From: Heterohyrax brucei
Taxonomy: Eukaryota; Chordata; Mammalia; Hyracoidea; Procaviidae
Reading direction: 5' to 3'
Length of the DNA: 64,000 nucleotides
Assembly: GCA_028571685.1 (NCBI GenBank)
Contig: CM053144.1
Coordinates: forward strand, 93,836,171-93,900,170
The position numbers and the translations under genes were made by a program. The notes below the pieces were generated by a model that ran no database searches, was not told the DNA's origin, and was given only the letters and a program-made list of their open reading frames with translations. Positions 34,900 to 46,264 of the stretch are shown in pieces. How positions within the stretch are numbered: position 1 is the stretch's first letter; the number at the start of each line of letters is the position of its first letter.

Positions 34900-37330
34900 T
34901 TTCTTCTATGGATAATTCTCTTGTTAAGTCCTGATAACGGGGGTCTCATATAAAATTTGTCCTTTTGACACTGATTGATTTCACTCAGCATGATCTCTTC
35001 CAAATGAGACCATGTTAAGAGATGTTTTCTAAAACTGTCATTTTTTATCATAGCATAGTGTTCCATTGAGTATATGTACCATAGTTCGCTCATCCATTCT
35101 TCTGTGGACGGACATTGGGGTAGATTCCAACTTTCTGCTGTTGTGGACTGTGCTGCAACAAGTGTTGGAGTACATGTGTCTGTTGATATGACAACCTTTG
35201 TTTCTGAAGGATAAATTCTGAGCAGTGGAATTACAGGATCAAATGGTATATCTATCTCCAGGTTTTTTAAGGAAGCACCAGACTATTTTCCAAAGAGGTT
35301 GTGCTATCTTGTAATCCCATCAGCAGTGTAGGAAAGTTCCAGTTTCTCCACAGCCTCTCTAGCATTTGTTGTTTGTGTTTTTTGGATCATGGCCAACCCT
35401 GCTGAGGTGAGATGATATCTCATCATAGGTCTGATTTGAATTTCTTTAATAGCTAATGATCGCGAGTAATTCTGCATATGTCGTTGGGCTGTCTGGTTAT
35501 CCTCTTTAGAGAAGTGTCTGTCCATCTCCTTTGCCCATAGCTTAATTGGATTATTTATCGTTTTTTTTGTCGATATTTTGTAATACTTTAAGGAATATGG
35601 AGATCAGACGTTGTTCTGACATAGGGTTGCCAAATATTTTTTCCCATTCTGTAGGTGATCTTTTATTCTTTTGATGAAGTCTTCAGCTGAGCAGAAGTGT
35701 TTGATTCTTAGTAGTCCCCATTTATCTATTTTCTCTTCTGATGAATGTGCTTTGTTTGTCAGATTTTGAAGTCTGTCTATATTGTGTATTAAAACTTCCA
35801 CTGTTGATCCTATTTTATCTCAGATGAACTTTATCATTTTAGATTTTATATTTAGGTGTTTTATCCAATTTGAGTTGGTTTTTGTGTAAGGTGTGAGATA
35901 ACGGATCTTGTTTCAATTTTTTGCGGCCAAGCCAATTGGATATCCAATTTTGCCAGCACCATTTGTTAAAGAGACTGTTCTTACCCCAGTTTAAAATCTT
36001 AGGGGCTTTGTTGAATATCAGCTGTTCATAGGAGGATGGTGGTATCTCTGGGGTCTCTACTCTGTTCCATTGGTCTATATGTCTCTTTTTGTACCAGTAC
36101 CAGGCTGTTTTGCCAACTGTGGCAGTGTAATATGTTCTAAAGTCAGGTAGAGAGAGGCCTCCCGGTGCGTTCTTCTTCTTCAGTAGTGCTTTACTCGTCT
36201 GGAGTTTCTTCCCTTTCCAAACAAGTTGACAATTTGTTTCTCCATCTCATTAAAAAATGTTACTGGAATATGTATTGGGATTGCATTATATAAGTAGATT
36301 GCTTTGGACAAAATAGACATTTTCACAATGCTGAATCTTCCTATCCATGAGCAGGGCAGATTACTCAATTTATGTAAGTCTCTCTTAGTTTCCTGTAGTA
36401 AAGTCTTGTGGTTCTCTTTGTGAAGATCTCTTAGATTTATTCCTAGGTATTTTATCTTCTTGGGGGCTATAGTAAATGGAATTGATTTGGTGATTTCTTC
36501 TTTAATAATCTCATTGTTGGTATAAAGGAATCCTACTGACTTACTCATGTTTATCTTATATCACGATACTTTACTGAACTCCTCTATTAGTTTCAATAGT
36601 TTATTTATGGATTCCTTTGGATTCTCTCTATAAACAATCCTATCATCTGCAAAGAGGGAGATTTTTACTTCTTCATTGCCAATACAGACGCTCTTTATTT
36701 TTTTGTCTTATCTAATTGTTCTGGCTAGAGCTTCTACCACAATGTTGAATAGAAGTGGTGAGAGTGGGCATCCTTGTCTGGTTCCTGTTCTCAAAGAGAA
36801 TTCTTTCAGTCTATCACTATTCAGGATGATGCATAGATGCTACTGATTACATTGAGGAATTTCCCCTCTATTCCTATTTTTCTGAGAGTTTTAAACATGA
36901 ATGGGTGTTGAACTTTGCCAAATGCCTTTTTAAATCAATTGACAAAATCCAGTAATTCTTATCTTTTGTGTTATTAATATGGTTGATTACATTAATTGTT
37001 TTTCTAATGTTGAACTAGCTTGCATCCCTTTAATCAAACCAACTTGATCATGATGAATGATTTTTTTTTTTTTGTATGCTGTCAAATTCTGTCGGCTAGA
37101 ATTTTGTTGAAGATTTTTGCATCTAGAGTCATGAGTGATATTGGTCTATAATTTTCTTTTTTGTGGTATCTTTCTCTGGTTTTGGTATCAGGGTTATGCT
37201 GGCTTGATAGAGTGAATTTGGGAGTGTTCCATCCCTTTCTATGGTGTGAAATAGCCTCAATAGTATTTGAGTTAACTCTTCTCTAAAAGCTTGATAGAAT
37301 TCTCCAGTGAAGCCATCTGGGCCAGGAAGA
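34900..37330 (-). pseudogene. L1 ORF2 remnant (RT to C-terminus), antisense
   Basis: Read on the minus strand, the RT catalytic text lies at 36642-36653 (antisense ATCATCTGCAAAGAGG, i.e. LFADD). [10 protein letters not shown] and [21 protein letters not shown] are readable at 36180-36548. IDRLQNLTNKAHSSEEKIDK lies at 35604-35801, and the C-terminal IYSMEHYAMIKND...LSEINQCQKDKFYMRPP at 34900-35093. Many frameshifts and stops separate these pieces, and the endonuclease is absent. Inactive. Confidence 0.9.
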
Positions 37331-37381
37331 GATTGAAAAAGTCATCAGAACCCTACCAAACAAAAAAAGTCCTGGTCCACT
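37328..37381 (+). repeat. Inverted 5' piece of the L1 (twin-priming junction)
   Basis: Sense ORF2 text GAAGAGATTGAAAAAGTCAT and CAAACAAAAAAAGTCCTGG matches 5464-5510 of the plus-strand L1. It abuts the antisense L1, with a short overlap in the CCTGG(C/T)CCA stretch. Confidence 0.88.
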
Positions 37382-37424
37382 GTATTTTACTAGATCACAA
37401 GGTTCCTTGAGCCACTGTTAATGT

Positions 37425-37606
37425 TGTTGGGTACTACTGAGTCAGTTTCAACTCACAGCAGTGTGACAGAGGGAACTGCTCCACTGCTGTCATTTTTGTG
37501 GATGCAGATTTCCAGATATTTCTCCCACAGAGTGGCAGTATGGGTTTGAACTACTAACTTTTTGATTACTATCTGACTGCTTAACCCATGTGCCTCCAGG
37601 GCTCCT
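37425..37606 (-). repeat. AfroSINE-type SINE (long class), antisense
   Basis: GTTGGGTACTACTGAGTCAG, GGATGCAGATTTCCAGATAT, ATGGGTTTGAACTACTAAC and CATGTGCCTCCAGGGCTCC. Confidence 0.78.
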
Positions 37607-37628
37607 TTATTTGCACTATAAAGCATTA

Positions 37629-37646
37629 AAAAAAAAAAAAAAAAAG
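37629..37646 (+). repeat. Poly-A run
   Basis: About 18 consecutive A, not clearly attached to a recognised element. Confidence 0.9.
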
Positions 37647-37741
37647 CCAAAACAGGAACAAAACAAAATAACATGCAAATGTATAGAGAAGCCAGTAGCT
37701 CTTAATTTTTTTTGCCTTGAAACTTCAAATGCTTTACTTAG

Positions 37742-38800
37742 GGGGCAGAGTCAAGATGGGGGACTAAACGCACATCTCCCTAAATCAGTCTGGAAACCAA
37801 GACCTGAAATGATAGTTAAATGGAGGCTTCTGGACACCTACTGAGCCCTGGGATGTGGCATATGGCTGTTAATTTGGACTTCATACCACTGAATGCAAAA
37901 CCTTCTCTTTCACTGACCCCACTCTCAGCGAGTGCAGGCTTGCACAGACTAAAGATAACTGACTATCTTGATTTTGTTTTCTTTTGTTTTGGTCGGTGGG
38001 CAGAACTGGGACTTGACTAGCTGTTAGTCTTGGATGCACTTCTTGGGGGACCAGCAAGCACAATTATCAGGTTCTGAGAGCCTGGCTTTGGACTCTATAC
38101 ACCTCAGCTCCTCTGGCCTATCTTTCTGCCTCTGCCATGTGGTAGCCATACAGATGCACTTGTGCGGGATGCCATCTTGATCCACTGGGAAATGGAGAAG
38201 CCCAGGCAGAGGCCCCGGCTGGACTTGGCTCCTAGGCTGGGAGGTGGCACCTGCTGGGGGAGAGTGATTTTCCAGCAGGGAGGTGGTGTTTTGCACAGTG
38301 TTGCCTAGGGCTGGGGCCCAGCAGCAGAGACTGGACTCTGGGCATTTTCGGCACTCTTGGCCTCTCTTTCCACTGGGAGCCTGGTCCCGGCCACCTCGTG
38401 AGCTTGTGTGGGGCGCCATCTTGTTTTGCTGGGAGGTGGAGTCATCCATACAGAAGCCTCAGCTGGACTGAATTCCTGGGCTGGGAGGCAGTGCCTACCT
38501 AGAAGAGACCACTTTTCCAGCAGAAAAGCAGAATTCTACACAGTGTCGCCTACAGCTGGGGCCCAACAGCAGAGGCCAGTGGGCAGTAGCTTTTCTGTAT
38601 TTTGAGCTAGTTTATAACATCTGGGGTTTTGTATAGGGATGCTTACTTTGCCAGCTGGGAAGAGGGACATATACACCTGAAAACCTAACTGACTTTGGAA
38701 GTTGTCAAACACTTTTTACTTCTTGCTTTGAAACAGTCTATAGAAACAAAAGTGGTCTATCTTCATAGCATCCTTCCTAGCCTCTATTGACCCACATGAA
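37742..38800 (+). promoter_or_regulatory. L1 5'UTR with internal tandem repeat and YY1-like sites
   Basis: L1 5'UTRs carry an internal Pol II promoter. Here it begins with CAAGATGG (37752-37759). It contains two successive copies of a ~244-bp unit starting at CTTGTG (38159 and 38403). Each unit carries GCCATCTTG (38171-38179 and 38415-38423), the YY1-type motif in reverse. The units also share GGCTGGGAGG, TTTTCCAGCAG, ACACAGTGT(T/C)GCCTA and GCTGGGGCCCA(A/G)CAGCAGAG in the same order. Promoter activity is not shown. Confidence 0.75.
38159..38600 (+). repeat. Two tandem ~244-bp 5'UTR units of the L1
   Basis: Unit 1 spans 38159-38402 and unit 2 38403 to about 38600, diverged but collinear. This recalls the monomer arrays of murine L1 promoters, although it is only two units and not homologous as far as can be seen. 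Confidence 0.75.
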
Positions 38801-39743
38801 GCTCCAAAAGTAACAAATGTTGGAGAAGACTGTAACCTGGCCATCACCCATGGCATCAGAAAGCCCCCCAAAGAAACCACCTTAGAACTTCCCAGATGAA
38901 GAAGCTTTTCTGAAACTATCACAAGGTGAATACAAAAGGATTATACAGAGAGCCCTCCTAGACCTTATACAAAATGCAGCAGAGCAAAACAAAAAATTAA
39001 GCAAGCTGTTCGATCTGATGGAACATCAGTACTCAGAAATCCAACAGATGAAGAACAAAAACAAAGACGTAGAAACTTCATTTTAAAGCCAAGAAAATGG
39101 AATGGAGCAAATGGAAAACAGACTTTCTGACTCGGAAGACAGAGTTACTGACTCCAGCATCTATGAGGAGAAATCAGAAAAAAGAAACAAAAAAAAAAAT
39201 GAAGAACCATGTGGGACTGTATTAAGAAGAACAATCTATGATTAATTAGAGTTCCTGAACAGAGCGAGACACCTGAGAACACAGAGAGTACTGTTGCTGA
39301 GCTGTTGTCAGAAAGCTTCCCAGAAAGTATGAAAGAAGAGAATATAGATATCCAAGGTATGTATCGAACACCACTCAATATATATCACAATAGAAAGGCT
39401 CCAAGACACATTATAACCAAGCTTAACAAAATGAAACATAAGCAGAAACTCTTAAAGGCAGCAAGACTGAAAGCAAAGCTAATATTCAGAGGGAAATCTT
39501 ATAGGCTTTTGTCAGATTTCTCAGCAGAAATGATGCTGGCATGGAGACAGTAGCATGACACATTCAAAGTCTTGAGGAAGAACTTCCAACCAAGAATTAT
39601 ATGTCCTGCAAAACTGTCTTTCAAATATGAAAATGAAATGCAGACATTCACAGATAAACAGAAACTCAGAGACTTTGTAAAAACCAAACCAAATCTTCAA
39701 GAAATACTGAAAGAATCTCTTGGCTTGGAAGAACAAACCCACT
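38800..39743 (+). pseudogene. L1 ORF1 remnant (RNA-binding protein)
   Basis: L1 ORF1p is a coiled-coil RNA chaperone that packages L1 RNA. The C-terminal half is clear: APRHIITKLNKMKHKQKLLK, then KAARLKAKLIFRGKSYRL and LSDFSAEMMLAWRQ in the frame 39305-39553. After a TAG at 39551-39553 (Trp position) the same frame resumes with NFQPRIICPAKLSF, TFTDKQKLRDFVKTKPNLQE and LGLEEQTH-stop at 39743. The N-terminal helical part (38900-39300) is broken by stops (TAA at about 39085) and an A-run. The exact start is uncertain. Confidence 0.85.
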
Positions 39744-40163
39744 AACTTTATATTTTAGAAGGACACATTATCCAGAATCCTACTCAGTCAAGGAAGGCTC
39801 CAAACACAATCAAAGCTGTAATAGTGAAAGAAATGATCTAGTGATCATACCGTGTAAACTACGATATCATCATATTCTAAAGAGGGGTGTACTACAGTCA
39901 CTATAGTCCTTACAGAGGGAGAGGAAGTTGACAAGACTGGTAGCAATCAAAATTGGGTTTATATATAGTTTATTAAGTGGGATCATACGGCCAGCCGTAA
40001 AGAACAATAAAGAAGCAACATCCCATATCAAGAAATGTAACACAGGAATCTCAACAACCACAAAACCAACCTTGAAAAAGGTGAAAAATCAACTCACAAA
40101 GAAGAATGTCACAGAATAGATTAATAAGAACAACAGAGAAAACATCAATGCAAAAATAAAGCT

Positions 40164-42380
40164 ATGACAATGGCAGCACTGAATACATATCTATCAATAA
40201 TTACATTGAATGTGAATGGACTGAATGCTCCAGTAAAGAGACATCAAGTGGCATCTTGGATCAAAAGACATGACCCATCTATATGTTGCCTACAGGAAAC
40301 TCGCCTTAGACTTAAATATATGAACAAACATGGAAGAATATATATCAAGCTATCAATGAACAAAGAAGAGCAGGTGTGGCAATTCTAATTTCAGATAAAA
40401 TCAATTTTAATGTAAAATCCACCATCGTGGACAAAGATGGACACTATTGCTGAAAGGTTCACTACACAAGCAGGACTTAACAATATTAAATATTTATGCA
40501 CCTAGTATTAGAGCACCTAAATATGTCAAGGAAACATTGACTACACTCAAAAAGGCGACAGATCACGCCACAATAATAGTAGGAGATTTCAACACCCCAC
40601 TCTCAATATTGGACAGATTGTCTAGAAAAAAGCTCAACAAAGACACAGAAGACCTTATTGCCACAATTAACTAACTAGACCTCATCAACATAGACCGAAC
40701 TTTCTATCCATCAGTGGACAACTGCACCTTCTTTTCCAGTGCACCTTGAATGTTCTCCAGTATAGACCATGTGTTAGGACATTAAAAAATTCTCAACAAA
40801 TCCATACCATTGAATTAATGAAAAGCATCTTCTCAGATCATAAAGCCATAATAGTCAAAATCAATGGAAGAAAAAAACACAGATAGAAAGTGCAACTCAG
40901 AAACTGAACAACACCTTGCTCAAAAAACCGTGGCTTATAGAAGAAATCAAGGATGAAATGAAGAAATTTATGGATTCTAAGGAGAACGAAAACACTTCCT
41001 ACCAGAATCTATGGGATACATTCAAAGCAGTGCTCAGAGGTCAGTTTATCTCCATAAATGCACACATCCAGAAGGAAGAAAGAAACCAAATCAAAGAATT
41101 GACCTTACAGCTTGAACAAGTAGAGAGAGAATAACAGAGAAACCCTTCAAGCACCAGAAGAAAACAGATCATAAAGATCAGAGCAGAACTAAATGAATTA
41201 GAGAATAGAAGAACAATTGAAAAAATTGAAAAGATCAAAAGTTGGTTTTTTTGAAAAGATTAACAAAATTGACAAACAATTGACTAAACTTAATAAAGAA
41301 AAACAGGAAAGGAAACAAAGAATCCAAATAAGAAATGAGAGGGGAGTTGTCACAACGGATCCAACAGAAATTAAAAATATCATAGCTGAATACTATGAAG
41401 GAAGGTATTCTAACAGATTTGAAAGCCTAGAGGAAATGGACAGATTTCTTGATTCATATCACCTACCAAGATTATCACAAGGTGAAGCAGGACAACAGAA
41501 TGGAACAACAGTGGAAGATTTAATACACAAAATAGACAGACTTCAAAATCTGTCAAAGAAACCACAGTCATCGAGGAGAAAAATAGATAAAAATGAACCA
41601 CTAAAGAATCAATCACTTTCGCTCTTCCAAAGACTTCATTGATAAAATTAAAAGACCACCTACAGAATGGGAAAAAATAGTTGGCAACTGTATGTTACAC
41701 TGATGCCTGATTTCCATAATCTATAAGGTACTACAAAATATCAACAAGAAAAATACAAATCATCCAATTAAGCCATAGGCAAAGGAGATGGACAGACACT
41801 TATTTAAAGAGGAGATCCAGGCAGCCAAAAAATACATGCAGACCTCCTCACAATCATTAGGTATTAAATTCAAATCAAAACTACAGTGAGATACCATCTC
41901 ACCCCAACAAGGTTGGCCATGATCCAAAAAACACAAAACAACAAATGCTGGAGAGGCTGTGGGGAGATTGAAACTCTGCTACACTGGTGGTGGAATTACA
42001 AAATGGAGTAACCTCTTTGGAAGGCAATCTGGCACTCCCTTAAAAAAACGGATATAGATATATCATTTGACCCAGGAATTCCACTGCTTGGACTATATCC
42101 TACAGAATCAAGGCCATTCATACCAACTGATACATGCACACGAATGTTCATCACAGCACAGTCCACAATAGCAAAAAGATGAAATTAACCCACATGCCCA
42201 ACCACAGAGGAATGGATAGGTAAACTGTGACATATCTACTCGACGGAACACTATCCAATGATAAAGAACAACGATGATAGCACGAAACATCTCTTAACCT
42301 GGTTTTAACTGAAGGACATCATGCTGAGTGAAAGTAGTCAGTGAAAAAAGGACAAATATTATATGAGACCTCTAATATAA
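40164..42380 (+). pseudogene. L1 ORF2 remnant: endonuclease fused to C-terminal region, RT deleted
   Basis: It starts MTMAALNTYLSIITLNVNGL with the endonuclease phrases LNVNGLNAPVKRHQ and CCLQETRL. A frameshift near 40390 follows, then LTILNIYAPSIRAPKYVKE and IIVGDFNTPLS (40447-40674). After further breaks, the frame 41217-41642 reads FFEKINKIDKQLTKLNKEKQ ... LEEMDRFLDSYHLPRLSQGE. It then jumps directly into IDRLQNLSKKPQSS, which in the copy at 5.2 kb lies about 1.6 kb further on. The RT domain including FADD is therefore absent. The C-terminus (41660-42380) is frame-broken and ends near YYMRPLI-stop. Inactive. Confidence 0.9.
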
Positions 42381-43360
42381 GAATTAGAAACAGACTCATG
42401 CATAGAAGAAAAGACTCTTTGACGGCCGCAAGAGTAAGGAGACTTGAGATTAGATAATTAATAGAAATTTGGTTTCGTGAAACCGGTGGCAGCATACATT
42501 AGATAGAAGATCAATAATAACTGGACTTCAGCACAATTTGAGGACTCCTCCCATCTTAACCCAATATTGCAAGGACAGAGTAGTTGGGGCGGGGTACTGG
42601 GTACCGTGCTCTCAGGCAAAATCTAGGCCAATTGGCACAGCTAGCATTTTGCTAATGAGGCCTCTCTGCACCCCACATCAGTGAGTAGCATCTGGGGTCT
42701 TAAATGCTACCAAGCTGCCATCTGAGGGTACAGCAAATGGTCCCAACTCAACAGGAACAGATGATCACCAAGGACAAGAATGACACGGGGAAAAGAGAAC
42801 TCAGAAGACAGAGAGACCCTCGTGACTGAAGACTCGTGACTTGAAGAACTGGATGGTGCCCGGACACCACCAGTGCTTGCCACAATGGAGCACAGAAAGT
42901 TCAGTCTCACTAGCAACAAGAGAATAAATAAGGGTGCACCCTGAGGTCTCCAATAAAAGACCACAACTGGTGGTCCGGAGGCTTCGGGGTTCCCCTGGGA
43001 GCATGGTCCCAGGCCCTAATGCTGCTCCTGTCCATAAATCACAACGAAGGTAAATTTTTCGGATGGCAATGGATTGGACTAGGCGGTGCAGAGTGACCAT
43101 ATCTTGTGGGAATTTTATGGTTCTATGTATCTATGGGATGTCATCCTGCTGACTTCTTGCTGGAAGACAGGGAGTTGATGGAGAGGAGGGGATAGGAGAC
43201 TGTTGGGAGGATAGGACATAGGACATGTATGAAGCAGAGAGGAAGGGTGTGCTGTCACTGGGCAGGGAGTGCAGTGGGAGCTGCATATGGGTGATCATGC
43301 AAATTTATAAAGGAATGTACATTTTCATTCAATCATAATAATAAAAAAAACAATAAAAAT
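42381..43360 (+). other. L1 3'UTR and A-rich tail
   Basis: About 950 bp of 3'UTR including GGTGCCCGGACACCACCAGT and GATAGGAGACTGTTGGGAGG. The antisense of both recurs in the short L1 end at 50.28-50.85 kb, linking the copies. Confidence 0.88.
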
Positions 43361-43372
43361 TGTTTTACTTAG

Positions 43373-44171
43373 TTCAGTCAGTGAGTATGTGTGTATTTTC
43401 CTTCTGGCCATAATCCATTGAGGTAATCATTTTCTTCAAATTCTAGATCTTTACTGGAGGACCTTAAGAGTAATACATATTTATTCATTCATCAAACATC
43501 TGAGTGTCTACATGACAGGAACTTTGGATTCAGTGGTGAATGAATTGGACAGAATCCCTGTTCTCACGCTGTTTACATTCTAGTACTAGAGACAAATATT
43601 GAGTACATTAGTATAAAACATAATGTCAAATATTTAAAAAATTTGATAATGCGTTAAAGCAGGCTACAGTGCTGGAGAATTACAGCATGTGTGTGAGTCT
43701 GGGTGCTTAAAGTGGATGCTGCAGGATACCATCCAGATCCTTCAGATCCTCACGCCTCATGGGTAAATCCTTGCTAGGAATTGCCTTCTTCCCTGAAGAC
43801 CGCTGAATAGCCTGCTTCCTGTGAGCAGCAGGGGAAGCCCCCTCACCTCAATTTGGAACAACTCTGAAGGGATTGTGGGACTGGCTGAGGCTTCTGATGA
43901 GAACACATTGCAAGCCAGTTTCTCCTGCTTGATGTGTTGCCAAGAGCATCTGTTCATAGATCTCCTGCATACAAATCTCTATTTTAGCATCTGATATTCA
44001 GGGGGAATCCATCCTAAGGCAGTATTATCTAAGAAAAAATGACCAGTGAGCTTCTCTCTGAGCTAGTGACCTGAAGTGTTACAGGATGAAGTATCTTATT
44101 TCCAGAGATCTTGAGGCAAGAATGTACTGAGAGTAATCAGTGGGTAGTCAAGAACAGTGAGACTGGGAGGG
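43373..44171. other. Mostly unassigned; includes an ancient repeat piece
   Basis: Apart from 43482-43620 nothing is recognised. Confidence 0.35.
43482..43620 (-). repeat. Ancient L2/MIR-class fragment
   Basis: TTCATTCATCAAACATCTGA, CATGACAGGAACTTTGG, CAGTGGTGAATGAATTGGAC and GTTTACATTCTAGTACTAGA follow the familiar order of an old mammalian interspersed repeat. Family uncertain. Confidence 0.5.
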
Positions 44172-44335
44172 AACCAAACCAAACCTACTGCCATTGAGTC
44201 GATTCTGACGCATAGTGACCTTGCAGACAGAAAAGGACTGCCCCATAGAGTTTGTAATTGGCACGTGGTGGATTTGAACTGCTCACCTTTTGGTTTGCAG
44301 ATGTAGCACTTAACCACTATGCTACCAGGGTTTCC
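44172..44335 (-). repeat. AfroSINE-type SINE, antisense
   Basis: CCAAACCAAACCTACTGCCA, TTGAGTCGATTCTGACGCAT, GTGGATTTGAACTGCTC and ATGCTACCAGGGTTTCC. It appears to have inserted at or next to the LTR that follows. Confidence 0.9.
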
Positions 44336-44752
44336 ACAGGTGGCTTAAAACAACAAATTTACTTTTTCTCACAGTTCTGGAGGCTGGACGTCAGAAGTCA
44401 GGGTGTTGGCTGTGTTGATTCCTTTTCAGCGTTCTGAGGGGTAATCTATTTCATGTCTCTCTCCTAGCTAGCAACGTCTGGCATTCTGTGACTTGAAGAT
44501 CTATCACTCCAGCCTCTGTTTCTGTCTTCATGTGACTTTCTCCCTATGTGTCTGTCTGTGTCTCTGCGTTTTTTTCTCCTTCTTTTATAAGGTCACCAAT
44601 CGGATTGGATTAGGGCCTACTTTACTTCTGTATGCTCTTGTGTTAACTAATTATTCTGTAAAGGCACTATCCAAATAAGGTCACATTCCCAGGTATCTGG
44701 AGTTAGGAAGCGGACATACCATTTTGGGGACACAAGTCAACTCATAACAATC
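44336..44752 (-). mobile_element. ERVL-MaLR (MLT1/MST-type) LTR, antisense, truncated
   Basis: GGTGGCTTAAAACAACAAAT, TCTCACAGTTCTGGAGGCTG, TTCTTTTATAAGGTCACCAA, GGATTAGGGCCTAC and GACACAAGTCAACTCATAAC. This is the classic mammalian MaLR text, clearly different from the lineage family at 12.4/16.2/20.6/53.9 kb. The far 3' end of the LTR is missing beside the SINE. Confidence 0.8.
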
Positions 44753-45773
44753 TGATCTGAATTTTAAGAGAATCAAATGTGGAATCAGGGAGATTTCTGG
44801 GAAAGCTGTTGTCTTAGTCCCAGGATGATGGTGATGTATTAGGAGGGAATGGCAAAGAAGTGACTGATTTGCCTTCCTGCGAAACAAAATTAGAATATGA
44901 GCACACTCACAGCCACACCCACACCCACATCCCTAGACACATTCTTATAAATGGTGGGAAGAGTGTGTCAAGCGAGTTTGTGAGTTCATTGCTTATTGTT
45001 TGTATAGGCAAGCTTCTAAAGCTTTTCTTTTTTTCTGGAAATGTATGAAAGACAGTTATTTTCTTCTAAGGTGAGCACAGGATCCTTCAAAAAAGTTTTC
45101 ACAGCCTCGTTTTGTTGAAATAGTTTTTGATGTTACAATTCAGAAAACTTTTAGCCAATTGGCCTGAGTTTGCTTTGCGTGCATCTCAGGTCTGCAGCTC
45201 TGCTGGCGTTCTGGGTTTTTCTCTGCCCTGGCATGTAGGAGAGCATCAGCACTGAAGCAAAAGTCAGCCTCAGGCCTTTTGGAATCACCACTGGGTCAAC
45301 ATAAAGGCGCTTTTGTTTTGCTGTCTGAGATTTCATTGGCTAATCTAGTAATAGATTCTGGAAAACTCATGTATTTTAGGAGTTTAAATAAAGCTTCTAC
45401 TCTATCTTTTAAAAAGCTTACTTTTTGTTTTGATTGATTGTTCCAGATACAATTTTGAAAGCCAAGCCCCCACCCTACACCCACCCCAACTATTTAACTT
45501 CTCCCTACAAATAACAAATAATGCTCAGGATTTAACTTTAGTAGTAGCTGATATCTGATGATTGATAGTTTGAGTATAATTTGATCGACACTTATTCCTT
45601 TAAAACATTACCTAAACAAGCATATGACTGGACTTTTAATTGTAATTAAGAAATTAAAAAGTTTTATATATTCCCTTAAAGGAACTTTGGGTGTCAGCTT
45701 GGTGAGGAGGTAAAATGTAGACAACACTAACATTTCATACAATTACAATGGATTTGTTGCCTATGAGGTAAGT
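44753..45773. other. No gene recognised
   Basis: Includes a small CCACACCCACA simple repeat at about 44911-44930. The rest is unassigned. Confidence 0.4.
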
Positions 45774-45990
45774 GGCAGGAGCTCTGGCGGTACATTGGTT
45801 AAAAGCTCTGCTCGAGCCCGAAAAGATCATGGCTGGGACCCACCTAGCGGCTCTGTGGGAGAAAGACCTGACCATCTGCTTCTGTAGATACTACAGACAA
45901 GAAAACCCCACAAGGAAGTTCTTCTCTATCTCATGGGGTTGCTATGTGTTAGAATCAACTCAGTGGCACCCCAAAACAACAACAAGGATA
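45774..45990 (+). repeat. AfroSINE-type SINE (long, RTE-tailed class)
   Basis: GGAGCTCTGGCGGTACATTG head, CTGTGGGAGAAAGACCTGAC middle, and a CTCAGTGGCACCCCAAAACA-ACAACAA tail similar to the RTE tail. Confidence 0.8.
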
Positions 45991-46104
45991 AGTGGGATGT
46001 GAGTGGATGATGAAGGAGATGGCCCAGGACTTCTTCTCCAGAATGTTCCCTGATGCCTGAGAAAGAAGAGCTCACTTGGCTTATCAAGGATCATGGTAAT
46101 CTCA

Positions 46105-46264
46105 CGTGTGTCAGCATAGAACTATGCTTTGTGCAGTTTCCTGTGGCCATTTTTGGGAAAGTAGATTGCCAGGCTTTTCTTCTGCATGCCTCTGGATGGA
46201 CTTGAACCTCCAACCTTTTGGTTAGTGACAAAGCATTTTAATGATTTGCACTACCTGAGAGTCC
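46105..46264 (-). repeat. AfroSINE-type SINE (long class), antisense, 5' part
   Basis: GGGAAAGTAGATTGCCAGGC, TTCTGCATGCCTCTGGATGG, ACTTGAACCTCCAACC and CACTACCTGAGAGTCC. Confidence 0.65.

Larger units (their letters stand above)
34783..37381 (-). mobile_element. L1 LINE, antisense, 5'-truncated with inverted 5' tip
   Basis: It starts at a T-rich tail (TTTTTTATTTTTATTTTTAT, the antisense A-tail) and runs back through 3'UTR, ORF2 C-terminus and RT to the SPDG codons at about 37312-37327. From 37328 the text flips to the sense strand (GAAGAGATTGAAAAAGTCAT to AAAAAAAGTCCTGGTCCA), the ORF2 segment just upstream of the breakpoint. That is a 5' inversion of the kind produced by twin priming. It belongs to the same lineage as the copy at 5.2-8.2 kb. 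Confidence 0.92.
37742..43360 (+). mobile_element. Structurally full-length L1 LINE with internal RT deletion
   Basis: Both ends are present. The 5' end GGGGCAGAGTCAAGATGGGG has an L1-like YY1-type CAAGATGG near +11. The 3' end is AATAATAATAAAAAAAACAA. The target-site duplications TGCTTTACTTAG (37730-37741) and TGTTTTACTTAG (43361-43372) flank it, with one mismatch. Order: 5'UTR (to about 38.8 kb), ORF1 (to 39743), inter-ORF (to 40163), ORF2 (40164-42380), 3'UTR (to 43336), A-rich tail. At 5.6 kb it is short for a complete L1 because about 1.6 kb of ORF2 is missing at 41490-41505. Confidence 0.95.

Noticed and set aside
38024-38449. 141-codon antisense open frame
   Set aside because: It is the antisense strand of the L1 5'UTR tandem units.
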